Shown piece after piece: positions 42,796-50,603 of a stretch of 64,000 bases of DNA; positions within the stretch are counted from its first letter, which is position 1; each line of letters starts with the position of its first letter. The DNA is from an uncultured Lachnospiraceae bacterium (GTDB taxonomy: Bacteria; Bacillota; Clostridia; Lachnospirales; Lachnospiraceae). Where the stretch lies: NCBI GenBank assembly GCA_947626795.1, contig CANQTH010000002.1, positions 1 through 64,000 on the forward strand, read 5' to 3'. The position numbers and the translations under genes are program-made. Under the pieces are notes generated by a model, which was not told the origin of the DNA, did not search any database, and saw only the letters and a list, made by a program, of their open reading frames with translations.

Positions 42796-44475
42796 ATGGG
42801 AAAATATTTGTCGATCATGGGAAATAAGACGAAGCTGAAGTGCGTCGGGATCATCGCGCTTGCGTTTGTCAGCTCGTTTCTGGCGTCCATATGGCCGGTG
42901 AGGCTAGGCGAATTGTATACGGACATCTCGAATGGATCGATCCGATCCGTCGGGCAGGGCGCGCTGGCGGTAGCGTCGTTCGGGCTGATCTATCTGCTGG
43001 CCGAATGCGTCACCATCCTCCGACGGGTCCTTTTGGACTGCGTCATCGCGACCCATGAGGCGGAGATCCGCGAGTACAGCGTCGAAAAGCTCCTCAAGAT
43101 GCCCGTGTCGTATTATTCCGGCTGCTTGAGCGGGGAGAAGACGGCGCAGCTCAACCAGGGAGTGGCGGGATTCAGCCAACTGATCAAGATCATGTGCAAC
43201 GACGTGTTCGCCACTGTGATGACCGCGGCCTGCACCCTTGTCCAGGTGTTCCTCCATGCGTCCGGGGCGATGGTCGGGATCATGCTTCTTTACCTTGCGC
43301 TTACCATTGTCGTCTCCGCGTTTCAGATCCGGTCGCAGAACGGCATCCGCGAGAGCATCGTGGGGCAGAAGAACGCGCTGGACGGGCAGATCTGCCAGTC
43401 GATCTCCAATCTTGAGCTGATTCGGGGGATGCATGCGGAGGAATATGAAAAGAAGCGGCTTCACCCGGCCATTACGAAGATCGGACGGACAGAAAAGCGG
43501 CATCACAGGCACATGGGGGCGTTCGACTGCGTGAAGCAGTTGTGCAAGATCGCCTCGCAGGTCGCCCTCCTTACGGCGTCCATCTATCTGATCTCCGAGG
43601 GCCGGATGCCCGCCGGGGCCGTGATCACGGTCTGCCTGCTGTTCCAGCAGCTCGTCAAGCCGATCGACGAGGTTTACCGCTTCATGGACGAGACGGCGTC
43701 GTCCGTGGTCAAGGCGAGGGCCTTGCTGGAGGTGGCGGCCAGCCCTTCGGACGAGATCTTTTCCATCGCCCCATCGAAAGAGGACGCGCGCGGCGGCGAG
43801 ATCTGGGTCGCGGACGTCGTGGTCACGAATCCCGAAAAAAGCATCCGGCTTGCCTGGTATGAGGATATCGTCATCCCCGCCGGGGGGATCGTCGCCTTGC
43901 AGGGGCCGAACGGCTGCGGCAAGTCAAGCCTGATCCGGTGCCTGAACCGTTATTACCCGCACATCCAGGGAACGGTCACGCTCTTTGGGATCCGGCAGGA
44001 AAGATTGAGCCAAAAGCAACTGACGGAGCTTTTGTATTATACGCCCCAGACCTCGTTTTTTATTGCCGGGACAGTGCGGGAGAACCTTTTGTACGGGATC
44101 GAACGCGAGGTAAGCGACAAGGAACTGGCCGACGCTTTGCAGAGCGTCCATTTGACGGGGACAGGGCATGGCGACACCGTCATCCATGCGGATCCGGGCG
44201 CGGCCCTTGGCTTCATGGTCGGCGAAAAGGCGGACGAGCTGTCCGGGGGCATGAAGCAGCGGCTCTCCCTCGCCCGGGCGTTCCTGCGCAGCCCCAGGCT
44301 GTATGTGTTCGATGAGATCACGGCGAACCTGGATGCGCGGGCGACGGATTTTGTCCTGGGCAATATCGAGGCGCACGCGAAGAAGGTTGGGGCTGGGATC
44401 TTGTATATCTCGCACGACCAGAAAGTCGTCGGCAGGTGCGGCGCGGTCCTGGAGCTGAGGAATAAGCTCCGCTGA
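42796..44475 (+). CDS. ABC exporter half-transporter (TMD-NBD)
   Basis: 559 residues: a six-helix ABC exporter membrane domain (about 1-310) fused to a nucleotide-binding domain with Walker A GPNGCGKSS near 370, signature LSGGMKQR, Walker B RLYVFDEITANLD and the H-loop ISHD. The full set of catalytic residues suggests a homodimeric exporter. The NBD is a little shorter than usual at its start. As the last gene of the sulfur/adenylation operon it is the likely export route for the product (inference). GGAGGAG precedes ATG. Confidence 0.9.
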   Translation: MGKYLSIMGNKTKLKCVGIIALAFVSSFLASIWPVRLGELYTDISNGSIRSVGQGALAVASFGLIYLLAECVTILRRVLLDCVIATHEAEIREYSVEKLLKMPVSYYSGCLSGEKTAQLNQGVAGFSQLIKIMCNDVFATVMTAACTLVQVFLHASGAMVGIMLLYLALTIVVSAFQIRSQNGIRESIVGQKNALDGQICQSISNLELIRGMHAEEYEKKRLHPAITKIGRTEKRHHRHMGAFDCVKQLCKIASQVALLTASIYLISEGRMPAGAVITVCLLFQQLVKPIDEVYRFMDETASSVVKARALLEVAASPSDEIFSIAPSKEDARGGEIWVADVVVTNPEKSIRLAWYEDIVIPAGGIVALQGPNGCGKSSLIRCLNRYYPHIQGTVTLFGIRQERLSQKQLTELLYYTPQTSFFIAGTVRENLLYGIEREVSDKELADALQSVHLTGTGHGDTVIHADPGAALGFMVGEKADELSGGMKQRLSLARAFLRSPRLYVFDEITANLDARATDFVLGNIEAHAKKVGAGILYISHDQKVVGRCGAVLELRNKLR

Positions 44476-44551
44476 ACCAATGTCATTAAGTTAGCGCCAG
44501 AACCATAAGGCTTACTGCGGCAAATGCAAAGTCCGGAGCGAACTGTTACAA

Positions 44552-44583
44552 AACAACTGCCCGGAAATCGCAAGGGAGTTGTT
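44552..44583 (+). terminator. Terminator of the sulfur/adenylation operon
   Basis: AACAACT-G-CCC (44552-44562) pairs with GGG-AGTTGTT (44574-44583), followed by TC. The right arm contains the -35 box of the lysS promoter. Just ahead, 44500-44550 holds GCAAATGCAAAGTCC and GCGAACTGTTAC, probably a decayed MITE end. Confidence 0.6.
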
Positions 44584-44607
44584 TCTGAGGCGGGAGTGTG
44601 GTATAAT
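44579..44607 (+). promoter_or_regulatory. Promoter of lysS, TTGTTT-N17-TATAAT
   Basis: TTGTTT at 44579-44584, 17 bp, TATAAT at 44602-44607, with TG at 44599-44600. TGGTATAAT recurs at 44681-44689 and 44763-44771 in the following tandem repeat, without good -35 boxes but with the extended -10 TG. Confidence 0.75.
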
Positions 44608-44808
44608 AACGAGGAAAGCGCCGATGACGCTTGCGTCAAGAGGCGCTTGACGAGTATCTCCATCGAGACGATAGTCGAGATGGTATAATAACGAGGAAAG
44701 CACCGATGACGCTTGCGTCAAGAGGCGCTTGACGAGTATCTCCATCGAGACGATAGTCGAGATGGTATAATAACGGGGAAAGCACCGATGACGCTTGCGT
44801 CAAGAGGC
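44602..44808 (+). repeat. 82-bp tandem repeat of the lysS promoter/leader
   Basis: Units start with TATAAT at 44602, 44684 and 44766 (period exactly 82; the third is partial). Each contains TGACGC/GCGTCA and CGTCAAG-AGGCG-CTTGACG, two mutually exclusive hairpins, and ATCTCCATCGAGAC...GTCGAGAT. The array occupies most of the gap from 44476 to 44881; the rest is the terminator, promoter and a short GC-rich leader. Confidence 0.93.
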
Positions 44809-44881
44809 ATTTGCCGGATGCCCCGGCCCATGGCCTCATGCGCGAAAGAGGCCGGAAGTAGAAGATTAAGGAGATAGAAAG

Positions 44882-46897
44882 ATGCATTGGTCAGATACGA
44901 TAGCAGAAGAGATCATTAAGAAGAACCCGGACAAGGAAGAATACGTATGCGCGGCGGGGATCAGCCCGTCCGGCTCGATCCATATCGGCAACCTCCGGGA
45001 CGTGGCGACGAGCCTGTTCGTGGCGGAGGCGCTGCAGAGGAAAGGGAAGAAAGCGAAGCTCTTGTTTTCCTGGGACGAGTTTGACAGGCTGCGCAAAGTG
45101 CCTGTAAACGTGGAAAAGGCGACGGAAGGGTTTGAGCGGTATATCGGATATCCCTACGTGGACGTCCCCAACCCGTTCGGGACGGAAGAGAAGACGTACG
45201 CCGAGTATTTTGAGAAGGAATTTGAAGCGTCCATTGAGAAGCTGGGCATCCGGCTCGACTACCGCCACCAGGCCGAGATGTACCGCTCGGGCAAATACCG
45301 GGAACACATCATCACCGCGCTGGACAAGCGGGGCGAGATCTTCGACATCCTCGACGGCTTCCGCACCCAGCAGGCGGAGGAAGGCGAGAGGGAGAATTAT
45401 TACCCGGTCGGGATCTACTGTGAGAAGTGCAAGCGCGACACGACGAAGATCATCGCTTATGACGACGGGAAAAAAGTAGCGAAATACCAGTGCAAATGCG
45501 GGCATGAGGGAGAATTTGACTTCAACCGCGACACGAACTGCAAGCTGGCATGGAAAGTGGACTGGCCGATGCGCTGGCTTTATGAGAAAGTGGATTTTGA
45601 GCCGGGCGGAAAGGATCACGCGGCTCCGGGCGGGTCGTACGATACGAGCCGCGTCATAGCGGAGAAGATCTACGGCATCAAGGCCCCCATGTTCAAGGGC
45701 TATGAATTTATCGGGATCAAAGGCACGACCGGGAAGATGTCAGGCTCTTCGGGTCTGAACCTCACGCCCGGCACGCTGCTCAAGATCTACCAGCCTCAGA
45801 TCCTGCTCTGGCTTTATTCCAGGGTCGAGCCGAACAAGGCGTTCGACTTATGCTTTGACGACGGGATCCTGCGGCAGTATTTTGAATTTGACAAGCAGTA
45901 CAACCAGTATGTCAGCGGGGAAGCGGACGATTACGTGAAGTCCGTCATGGAGAACTGCCTGCTGGCGGGCGAGAAGGTCAAGACCGTGCCGATGTCCCTG
46001 CTGGTGCAGCTTGGGTCGGTCGTGGATTTCAACGTTCCGATGTTGGAGACGGTGTTCGAGAAGATCGGCCAGCCTTACAAATATGAAGATTTCTCCGAGC
46101 GGCTGGATTTAGCGAAGTACTGGCTGGAGCATTGTTCGCCGGAGAACGCGAACAAGCTTCTTGCTTACCGCAACTGGGACAAGTACCAGACGTTGAGCGA
46201 AGAGGAGAAAAAGGAGATCCAGATCCTCCACGACTACCTGAAGAACGAGGAGTACACGTTAGACGAGCTGAACGCGGAGCTTTATGCGATCCCGAAAAAA
46301 GTGTTCGGCGAGGACGTGGAGAACTTAAAGAAGATCCAGGGAGCGTTTTTCAAAAATGTGTACCAGCTCCTTTTGAATAAGGAAAAAGGGCCGAGGCTCT
46401 ACCTGTTCTTGTTTGCCGTAGAGAAGGAGAGCTACATCCGCCTGCTGGATTTCTCCACACCGATCACGGAGGAGGAGAAGGAAGCGAAGGAAAAAGCGCA
46501 GGAGACGGAGGCGGAAGAAGAGGGGAAGCATGTGGAATACGGCGACCCCGACCCGGTGCAGCCGGTCAAGGACGAGATCGCGTACGACGACTTCGACAAG
46601 CTGGACCTGCGCGTGTGCAAGGTCGTGAAATGCGCGGAGATCCGCAAGTCGCATAGCTGCTATAAGATCACGGTATTCGACGGGATCAAGGAGCGCGTGA
46701 TCGTTTCGAGCATCAAGGGATATTATACGCCGGAGCAGCTTATAGGAAAGAAGATCATCGTGGTCGCGAACCTTGCGTCCACGCGGATCACGGGCGTCAC
46801 GAGCGAGGGCATGCTGCTTGCGGCGACGAACGGCGCCTGCGGCTGCCAGGTGGTCTTTGTGGACGACATTGTGCCGGAGGGGACGCGGATTTCATAA
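44882..46897 (+). CDS. lysS: Class I lysyl-tRNA synthetase with C-terminal tRNA-binding domain
   Basis: 671 residues. The HIGH-type motif ISPSGSIHIGN (29-37), a Cys cluster near 180-210 (CEKCKRD, CKCGHEG), GGKDHAAPGGSYDTSR and the KMSGSSG loop at Lys285 are those of class I (archaeal-type) LysRS, not MetRS or class II LysRS. After the helical anticodon domain an acidic linker leads to residues about 565-671, a Trbp111/EMAP-II-like OB fold (KLDLRVCKVVKC, YYTPEQLIGKKIIVVANL, GVTSEGMLLAAT), of the kind usual at the end of clostridial MetRS. AGGAGATAG precedes ATG. Class I LysRS is about 500-530 residues in most bacteria, so the appended domain is notable. Confidence 0.9.
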   Translation: MHWSDTIAEEIIKKNPDKEEYVCAAGISPSGSIHIGNLRDVATSLFVAEALQRKGKKAKLLFSWDEFDRLRKVPVNVEKATEGFERYIGYPYVDVPNPFGTEEKTYAEYFEKEFEASIEKLGIRLDYRHQAEMYRSGKYREHIITALDKRGEIFDILDGFRTQQAEEGERENYYPVGIYCEKCKRDTTKIIAYDDGKKVAKYQCKCGHEGEFDFNRDTNCKLAWKVDWPMRWLYEKVDFEPGGKDHAAPGGSYDTSRVIAEKIYGIKAPMFKGYEFIGIKGTTGKMSGSSGLNLTPGTLLKIYQPQILLWLYSRVEPNKAFDLCFDDGILRQYFEFDKQYNQYVSGEADDYVKSVMENCLLAGEKVKTVPMSLLVQLGSVVDFNVPMLETVFEKIGQPYKYEDFSERLDLAKYWLEHCSPENANKLLAYRNWDKYQTLSEEEKKEIQILHDYLKNEEYTLDELNAELYAIPKKVFGEDVENLKKIQGAFFKNVYQLLLNKEKGPRLYLFLFAVEKESYIRLLDFSTPITEEEKEAKEKAQETEAEEEGKHVEYGDPDPVQPVKDEIAYDDFDKLDLRVCKVVKCAEIRKSHSCYKITVFDGIKERVIVSSIKGYYTPEQLIGKKIIVVANLASTRITGVTSEGMLLAATNGACGCQVVFVDDIVPEGTRIS

Positions 46898-47018
46898 AGG
46901 CGAGGGAATTTCGCTCCCGTAAGCCTACGAGGCGCGGGGAAAAAGGAAAAAAGAACCGCCGCTTAGCGGCGCAGGAATAATTGGACAAATGAAAATAATA
47001 AGATAGGTGGGAAAGGAT

Positions 47019-48521
47019 ATGTATGCGACAATCTGGTCTTTGGTGCCGCCGCTGGTGGCGATCATCCTTGCGCTGATCACGAAGGAAGTTTATAGCTCTT
47101 TATTCGTCGGCATTGTGACGGCAGCGCTGTTTTATGCGAATTTCAATGTGGTGGGGGCGTATACGTCCATGTTTCGCGACGGGTTTGTCGCTTCGCTTTC
47201 CGACGCCGGGAACGTCGGGATCCTGATCTTCCTGGTAGTCTTGGGGACGATCGTCGTCCTGATGAACCGGGCGGGCGGTTCCGCCGCTTACGGGAAATGG
47301 GCGCAGGAGAAGATCAAGGGCCGGAAGGGGTCGATGTTCGCGACATTCCTGCTCGGCGTCCTGGTCTTTGTGGACGATTATTTTAACTGCCTGACCGTAG
47401 GGAGCGTGATGCGCCCTGTGACGGATAAGCATCAGGTGTCCCGCGCAAAGCTGGCTTACCTGATCGACGCGACGGCTGCGCCGATCTGCATGATCGCGCC
47501 GATCTCGTCCTGGGCCGCCGCGGTGACGGGCGTAGTGGAAGGGGAGGACGGGCTGTCGCTTTTCATCCGCGCTATCCCGTACAACCTGTATTCCCTTCTG
47601 ACGATCGTGGCAATCTTGATCATCATCGCGTTCGACATGGATTTCGGCCTGATGAAAAAGCATGAGGACAACGCGAAGAAGGGCGATCTGTTCACATCCG
47701 GCGTGGTCAGGGACGACGCGGAATCGTTCAAGCCGGTCACCGACAATGGCAAAGTCATCGACCTTGCTTTCCCGGTCATCGTCCTGATCGTCTTCTGCGT
47801 CATCGGCATGATCTATACCGGCGGCTTCTTTGATGGCGAGAGCTTTGTCGATGCGTTCGCGAACTGCGACGCGCCGCTGGGGCTTTCCATGGGATCCGCG
47901 GCGGCCCTGGTCGTCACGATCGTATTTTACCTCTGCCGCAGGGTCTTGAGCTTCAAGGACTGCATGGGCGCGTTCCCGGAGGGCTTTAAGGCGATGGTCG
48001 GGCCGATCCTGATCTTGACGTTCGCATGGACGCTCTCCAATCTGACCGGGATGCTCGGCGCGGCTGAGTATGTCAGCGGCATTTTCGCGGGAAGCGCGAA
48101 GGGCATGGCGGGGATGCTTCCGGCCATCGTGTTCCTGGTATCGATCTTCCTGGCGTTTTCCACGGGGACTTCCTGGGGGACGTTTGGCATCCTGCTCCCG
48201 ATCGTCGTTGGGATCGGGCTGCCGGACAGCCTTCTGACGGTTACGATCGCGGCCTGCCTTGCCGGGGCGGTCTGCGGCGACCACTGCTCGCCGATCTCCG
48301 ATACGACGATCATGGCGTCGGCGGGGGCGCAGTGCGACCACATCAACCATGTTTCCACCCAGCTCCCGTACGCGATCCTGGTGGCCGCGGTGTCGTTCGT
48401 CGGCTATTGCGTCGCGGGGCTGGTCCAGAACGCGTGGATCGTGCTGGCAATCTCCATCGCGCTGCTGATCGCCGTGCTGTTTTCGGTAAGGGCGCTGGTT
48501 CAGAGAAAAGAAGGACGGTAA
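47019..48521 (+). CDS. Na+/H+ antiporter NhaC family protein
   Basis: 500 residues, about eleven to twelve membrane helices. Family segments: VDDYFNCLTVGSVMRP, SWAAAVTGVV, FSTGTSWGTFGILLPI and CGDHCSPISDTTIMASAG, typical of NhaC-like antiporters and related amino acid antiporters. ATG 47019 was selected because AGGTGG at 47005-47010 is 8 nt ahead; GTG 47007 lies within that site. The gap to lysS (about 120 bp) holds a small GCCGC-TTA-GCGGC hairpin; no clear promoter was found. Confidence 0.92.
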   Translation: MYATIWSLVPPLVAIILALITKEVYSSLFVGIVTAALFYANFNVVGAYTSMFRDGFVASLSDAGNVGILIFLVVLGTIVVLMNRAGGSAAYGKWAQEKIKGRKGSMFATFLLGVLVFVDDYFNCLTVGSVMRPVTDKHQVSRAKLAYLIDATAAPICMIAPISSWAAAVTGVVEGEDGLSLFIRAIPYNLYSLLTIVAILIIIAFDMDFGLMKKHEDNAKKGDLFTSGVVRDDAESFKPVTDNGKVIDLAFPVIVLIVFCVIGMIYTGGFFDGESFVDAFANCDAPLGLSMGSAAALVVTIVFYLCRRVLSFKDCMGAFPEGFKAMVGPILILTFAWTLSNLTGMLGAAEYVSGIFAGSAKGMAGMLPAIVFLVSIFLAFSTGTSWGTFGILLPIVVGIGLPDSLLTVTIAACLAGAVCGDHCSPISDTTIMASAGAQCDHINHVSTQLPYAILVAAVSFVGYCVAGLVQNAWIVLAISIALLIAVLFSVRALVQRKEGR

Positions 48522-48525
48522 AAAA

Positions 48526-48550
48526 GATGCGCTCCCATGAGGGGCGCATC
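48526..48550 (+). terminator. Hairpin after the antiporter gene
   Basis: GATGCGC (48526-48532) pairs with GCGCATC (48544-48550). Good stem but no T-tract follows, so it may be a stability hairpin instead. Confidence 0.4.
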
Positions 48551-48656
48551 CTCGCGGAGCGTTTGTCAGACGGGGATTGGTCCCGCTGCGGATGCTGGCT
48601 TGCCGTTCACAATCGATAGAGGCGGGGGAGTCCTGCCTGTCTGATGGAAACCGGAT

Positions 48657-48716
48657 GGAAACACGGATCTGGCGCCGCGGGCCTTACGCGCGCAGGCAGG
48701 TCGGTGTTTCCGTTTT
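48657..48716 (+). other. Long hairpin in the leader of the ABC exporter pair
   Basis: GGAAACAC (48657-48664) pairs with GTGTTTCC (48704-48711), with GATCTG/CAGGTC continuing the stem, and GTTTTG follows. It could be a terminator or attenuator in the 276-bp gap ahead of the exporter genes. No gene is seen in that gap. Confidence 0.45.
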
Positions 48717-48797
48717 GCAGGAGAGAAAGGCAGAGAGCCGGGGGAGCAGGCGTCATGGAAAAGGCCCGGGGGCAGGGAGAAATAGGAGGATTTGGAA

Positions 48798-50534
48798 ATG
48801 GTAAGGACAATTTTAGGGCAGGTAAAGGAATTTAAGAAGGATTCGATCCTGACTCCGGTCTTCATGATCTTTGAGGTCATCATGGAAATGGTGATCCCGC
48901 TTCTGATGGCGGCGATCATTGACAACGGCGTGGAAAAAGGGGACATGGGATACATCTGCAAGACGGGCGCCGTGATGCTTGTCATGGCGGTACTGGGGCT
49001 TGCCGCGGGGATGATGGGGGCGAAATACGGCGCGAGCGCATCCACGGGCCTGGCGAGGAACCTGCGCGGCACGATGTTCAACAAAGTCCAGGAATTTTCC
49101 TTCGCGAACATTGACAAATTTTCCACGGCCGGGCTGGTGACGCGCCTGACGACGGATGTGACGAACATCCAGAACGCTTACCAGATGATCTTACGTATGT
49201 GCGTCCGCGCGCCGTTTTCCATGGTGACGGCCATGGCGATGGCGTTTTTGATTAACGCGAGGCTGGCGAGCATTTACCTGGCGGCGGTTATTTTGCTGGG
49301 CGGCTGCCTGCTGCTCATCATGCGCAAGGCGACCCGGTTCTTCAAGCAGATCTTCCCGAAATACGACGACTTGAACGCCAGCGTGCAGGAAAATGTCTCG
49401 GCGATCCGCGTCGTCAAGGCGTATGTCCGGGAAGATTATGAGAACAAACGGTTCACGGAGGCGAGCGGCAACATCTATAAGATGTTCACCAAGGCGGAGA
49501 ACATCCTGACCTGGAACGCGCCCCTGATGCAGATGGCGGTCTACAGCTGCATCCTGGCCATTAGCTGGATAGGCGCGAAGATGATCATCTCGGACGCGCT
49601 TACGACCGGGCAGCTCATGAGCCTTTTGGCCTATTGCATGAATATCCTGATGAGCCTGATGATGCTTTCCATGATCTTCGTCATGGTGACGATGAGCATG
49701 GCGAGCGCGGAGCGCATCGCGGAAGTCATCAACGAGGAGAGCAGCCTGACGAACCCCGAGCATCCGGTCATGGAAGTGAAGGACGGGAGCATCGTCTTCG
49801 ACCATGTGGATTTCGCTTACGGGAAGAACAGCAGGGAGATGGTATTAAAGGACATAAACCTGGAGATCCGGGCGGGCGAGACGGTCGGGATCATCGGCGG
49901 GACGGGGAGCGCGAAGACGAGCCTTGTCAACCTGGTCAGCCGATTGTACGACGTGACGGATGGCAGCGTGCGGGTCGGCGGCGTCGACGTGCGTCGGTAC
50001 GATATGGAGGCGCTGCGCAACCAGGTGTCCGTCGTCCTGCAGAAAAACGTGCTGTTTTCCGGGACGATCCTGGATAACCTGCGCTGGGGCGATCCAAACG
50101 CCACGGAGGAAGACTGCAAGAGGGTCTGCCGGATGGCGTGCGCCGACGAGTTCATCGAGCAGTTCCCGGAGAAATACCATACATACATCGAGCAGGGGGG
50201 CAGCAATGTCTCCGGCGGGCAGAAGCAGAGGCTCTGCATCGCGCGCGCTTTGCTGAAGAAGCCCAAGGTCCTGATCCTGGACGATTCCACGAGCGCGGTG
50301 GATACGGCGACGGACGGCAGGATCCGCAAGGCGTTCGCCACGGAGATCCCGAACACGACGAAGCTTATCATCGCGCAGCGCATTTCCAGCGTACAGGACG
50401 CGGACCGCATCATCGTGATGGACAACGGGCGCGTGTCGGATTTCGGGACGCACCAGGAGCTGTTAGAGCGGAGCGAGATCTACCGCGACGTTTACGAGTC
50501 GCAGACGGGCGGGAACGGCGATTTCGACGAATAA
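48798..50534 (+). CDS. ABC exporter subunit with degenerate NBD (BmrC/YheI-like)
   Basis: 578 residues, six-helix membrane domain plus NBD. Walker A GGTGSAKTS, signature NVSGGQKQR, and Walker B LILDDSTSAVD in which the catalytic Glu is Asp. That substitution marks the degenerate-site partner of heterodimeric exporters. ATG 48798 lies 8 nt after AGGAGG (48784-48789); TTG 48792 is too close. It pairs with the next gene to form the full transporter, probably for drugs or lipids. Confidence 0.93.
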   Translation: MVRTILGQVKEFKKDSILTPVFMIFEVIMEMVIPLLMAAIIDNGVEKGDMGYICKTGAVMLVMAVLGLAAGMMGAKYGASASTGLARNLRGTMFNKVQEFSFANIDKFSTAGLVTRLTTDVTNIQNAYQMILRMCVRAPFSMVTAMAMAFLINARLASIYLAAVILLGGCLLLIMRKATRFFKQIFPKYDDLNASVQENVSAIRVVKAYVREDYENKRFTEASGNIYKMFTKAENILTWNAPLMQMAVYSCILAISWIGAKMIISDALTTGQLMSLLAYCMNILMSLMMLSMIFVMVTMSMASAERIAEVINEESSLTNPEHPVMEVKDGSIVFDHVDFAYGKNSREMVLKDINLEIRAGETVGIIGGTGSAKTSLVNLVSRLYDVTDGSVRVGGVDVRRYDMEALRNQVSVVLQKNVLFSGTILDNLRWGDPNATEEDCKRVCRMACADEFIEQFPEKYHTYIEQGGSNVSGGQKQRLCIARALLKKPKVLILDDSTSAVDTATDGRIRKAFATEIPNTTKLIIAQRISSVQDADRIIVMDNGRVSDFGTHQELLERSEIYRDVYESQTGGNGDFDE

Positions 50535-50603
50535 GGGCGGAAAGGGCGTTTTGGCAGGGAAGCGGGCTTGCCCGTTTCGTGAGAGAAGAGGAGGCGGCGG
50601 AAA

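Noticed and set aside
44882..46897. Methionyl-tRNA synthetase
   Set aside because: The C-terminal domain is MetRS-like, but the catalytic motifs (KMSGSSG, GGSYDTSR) are those of class I LysRS.
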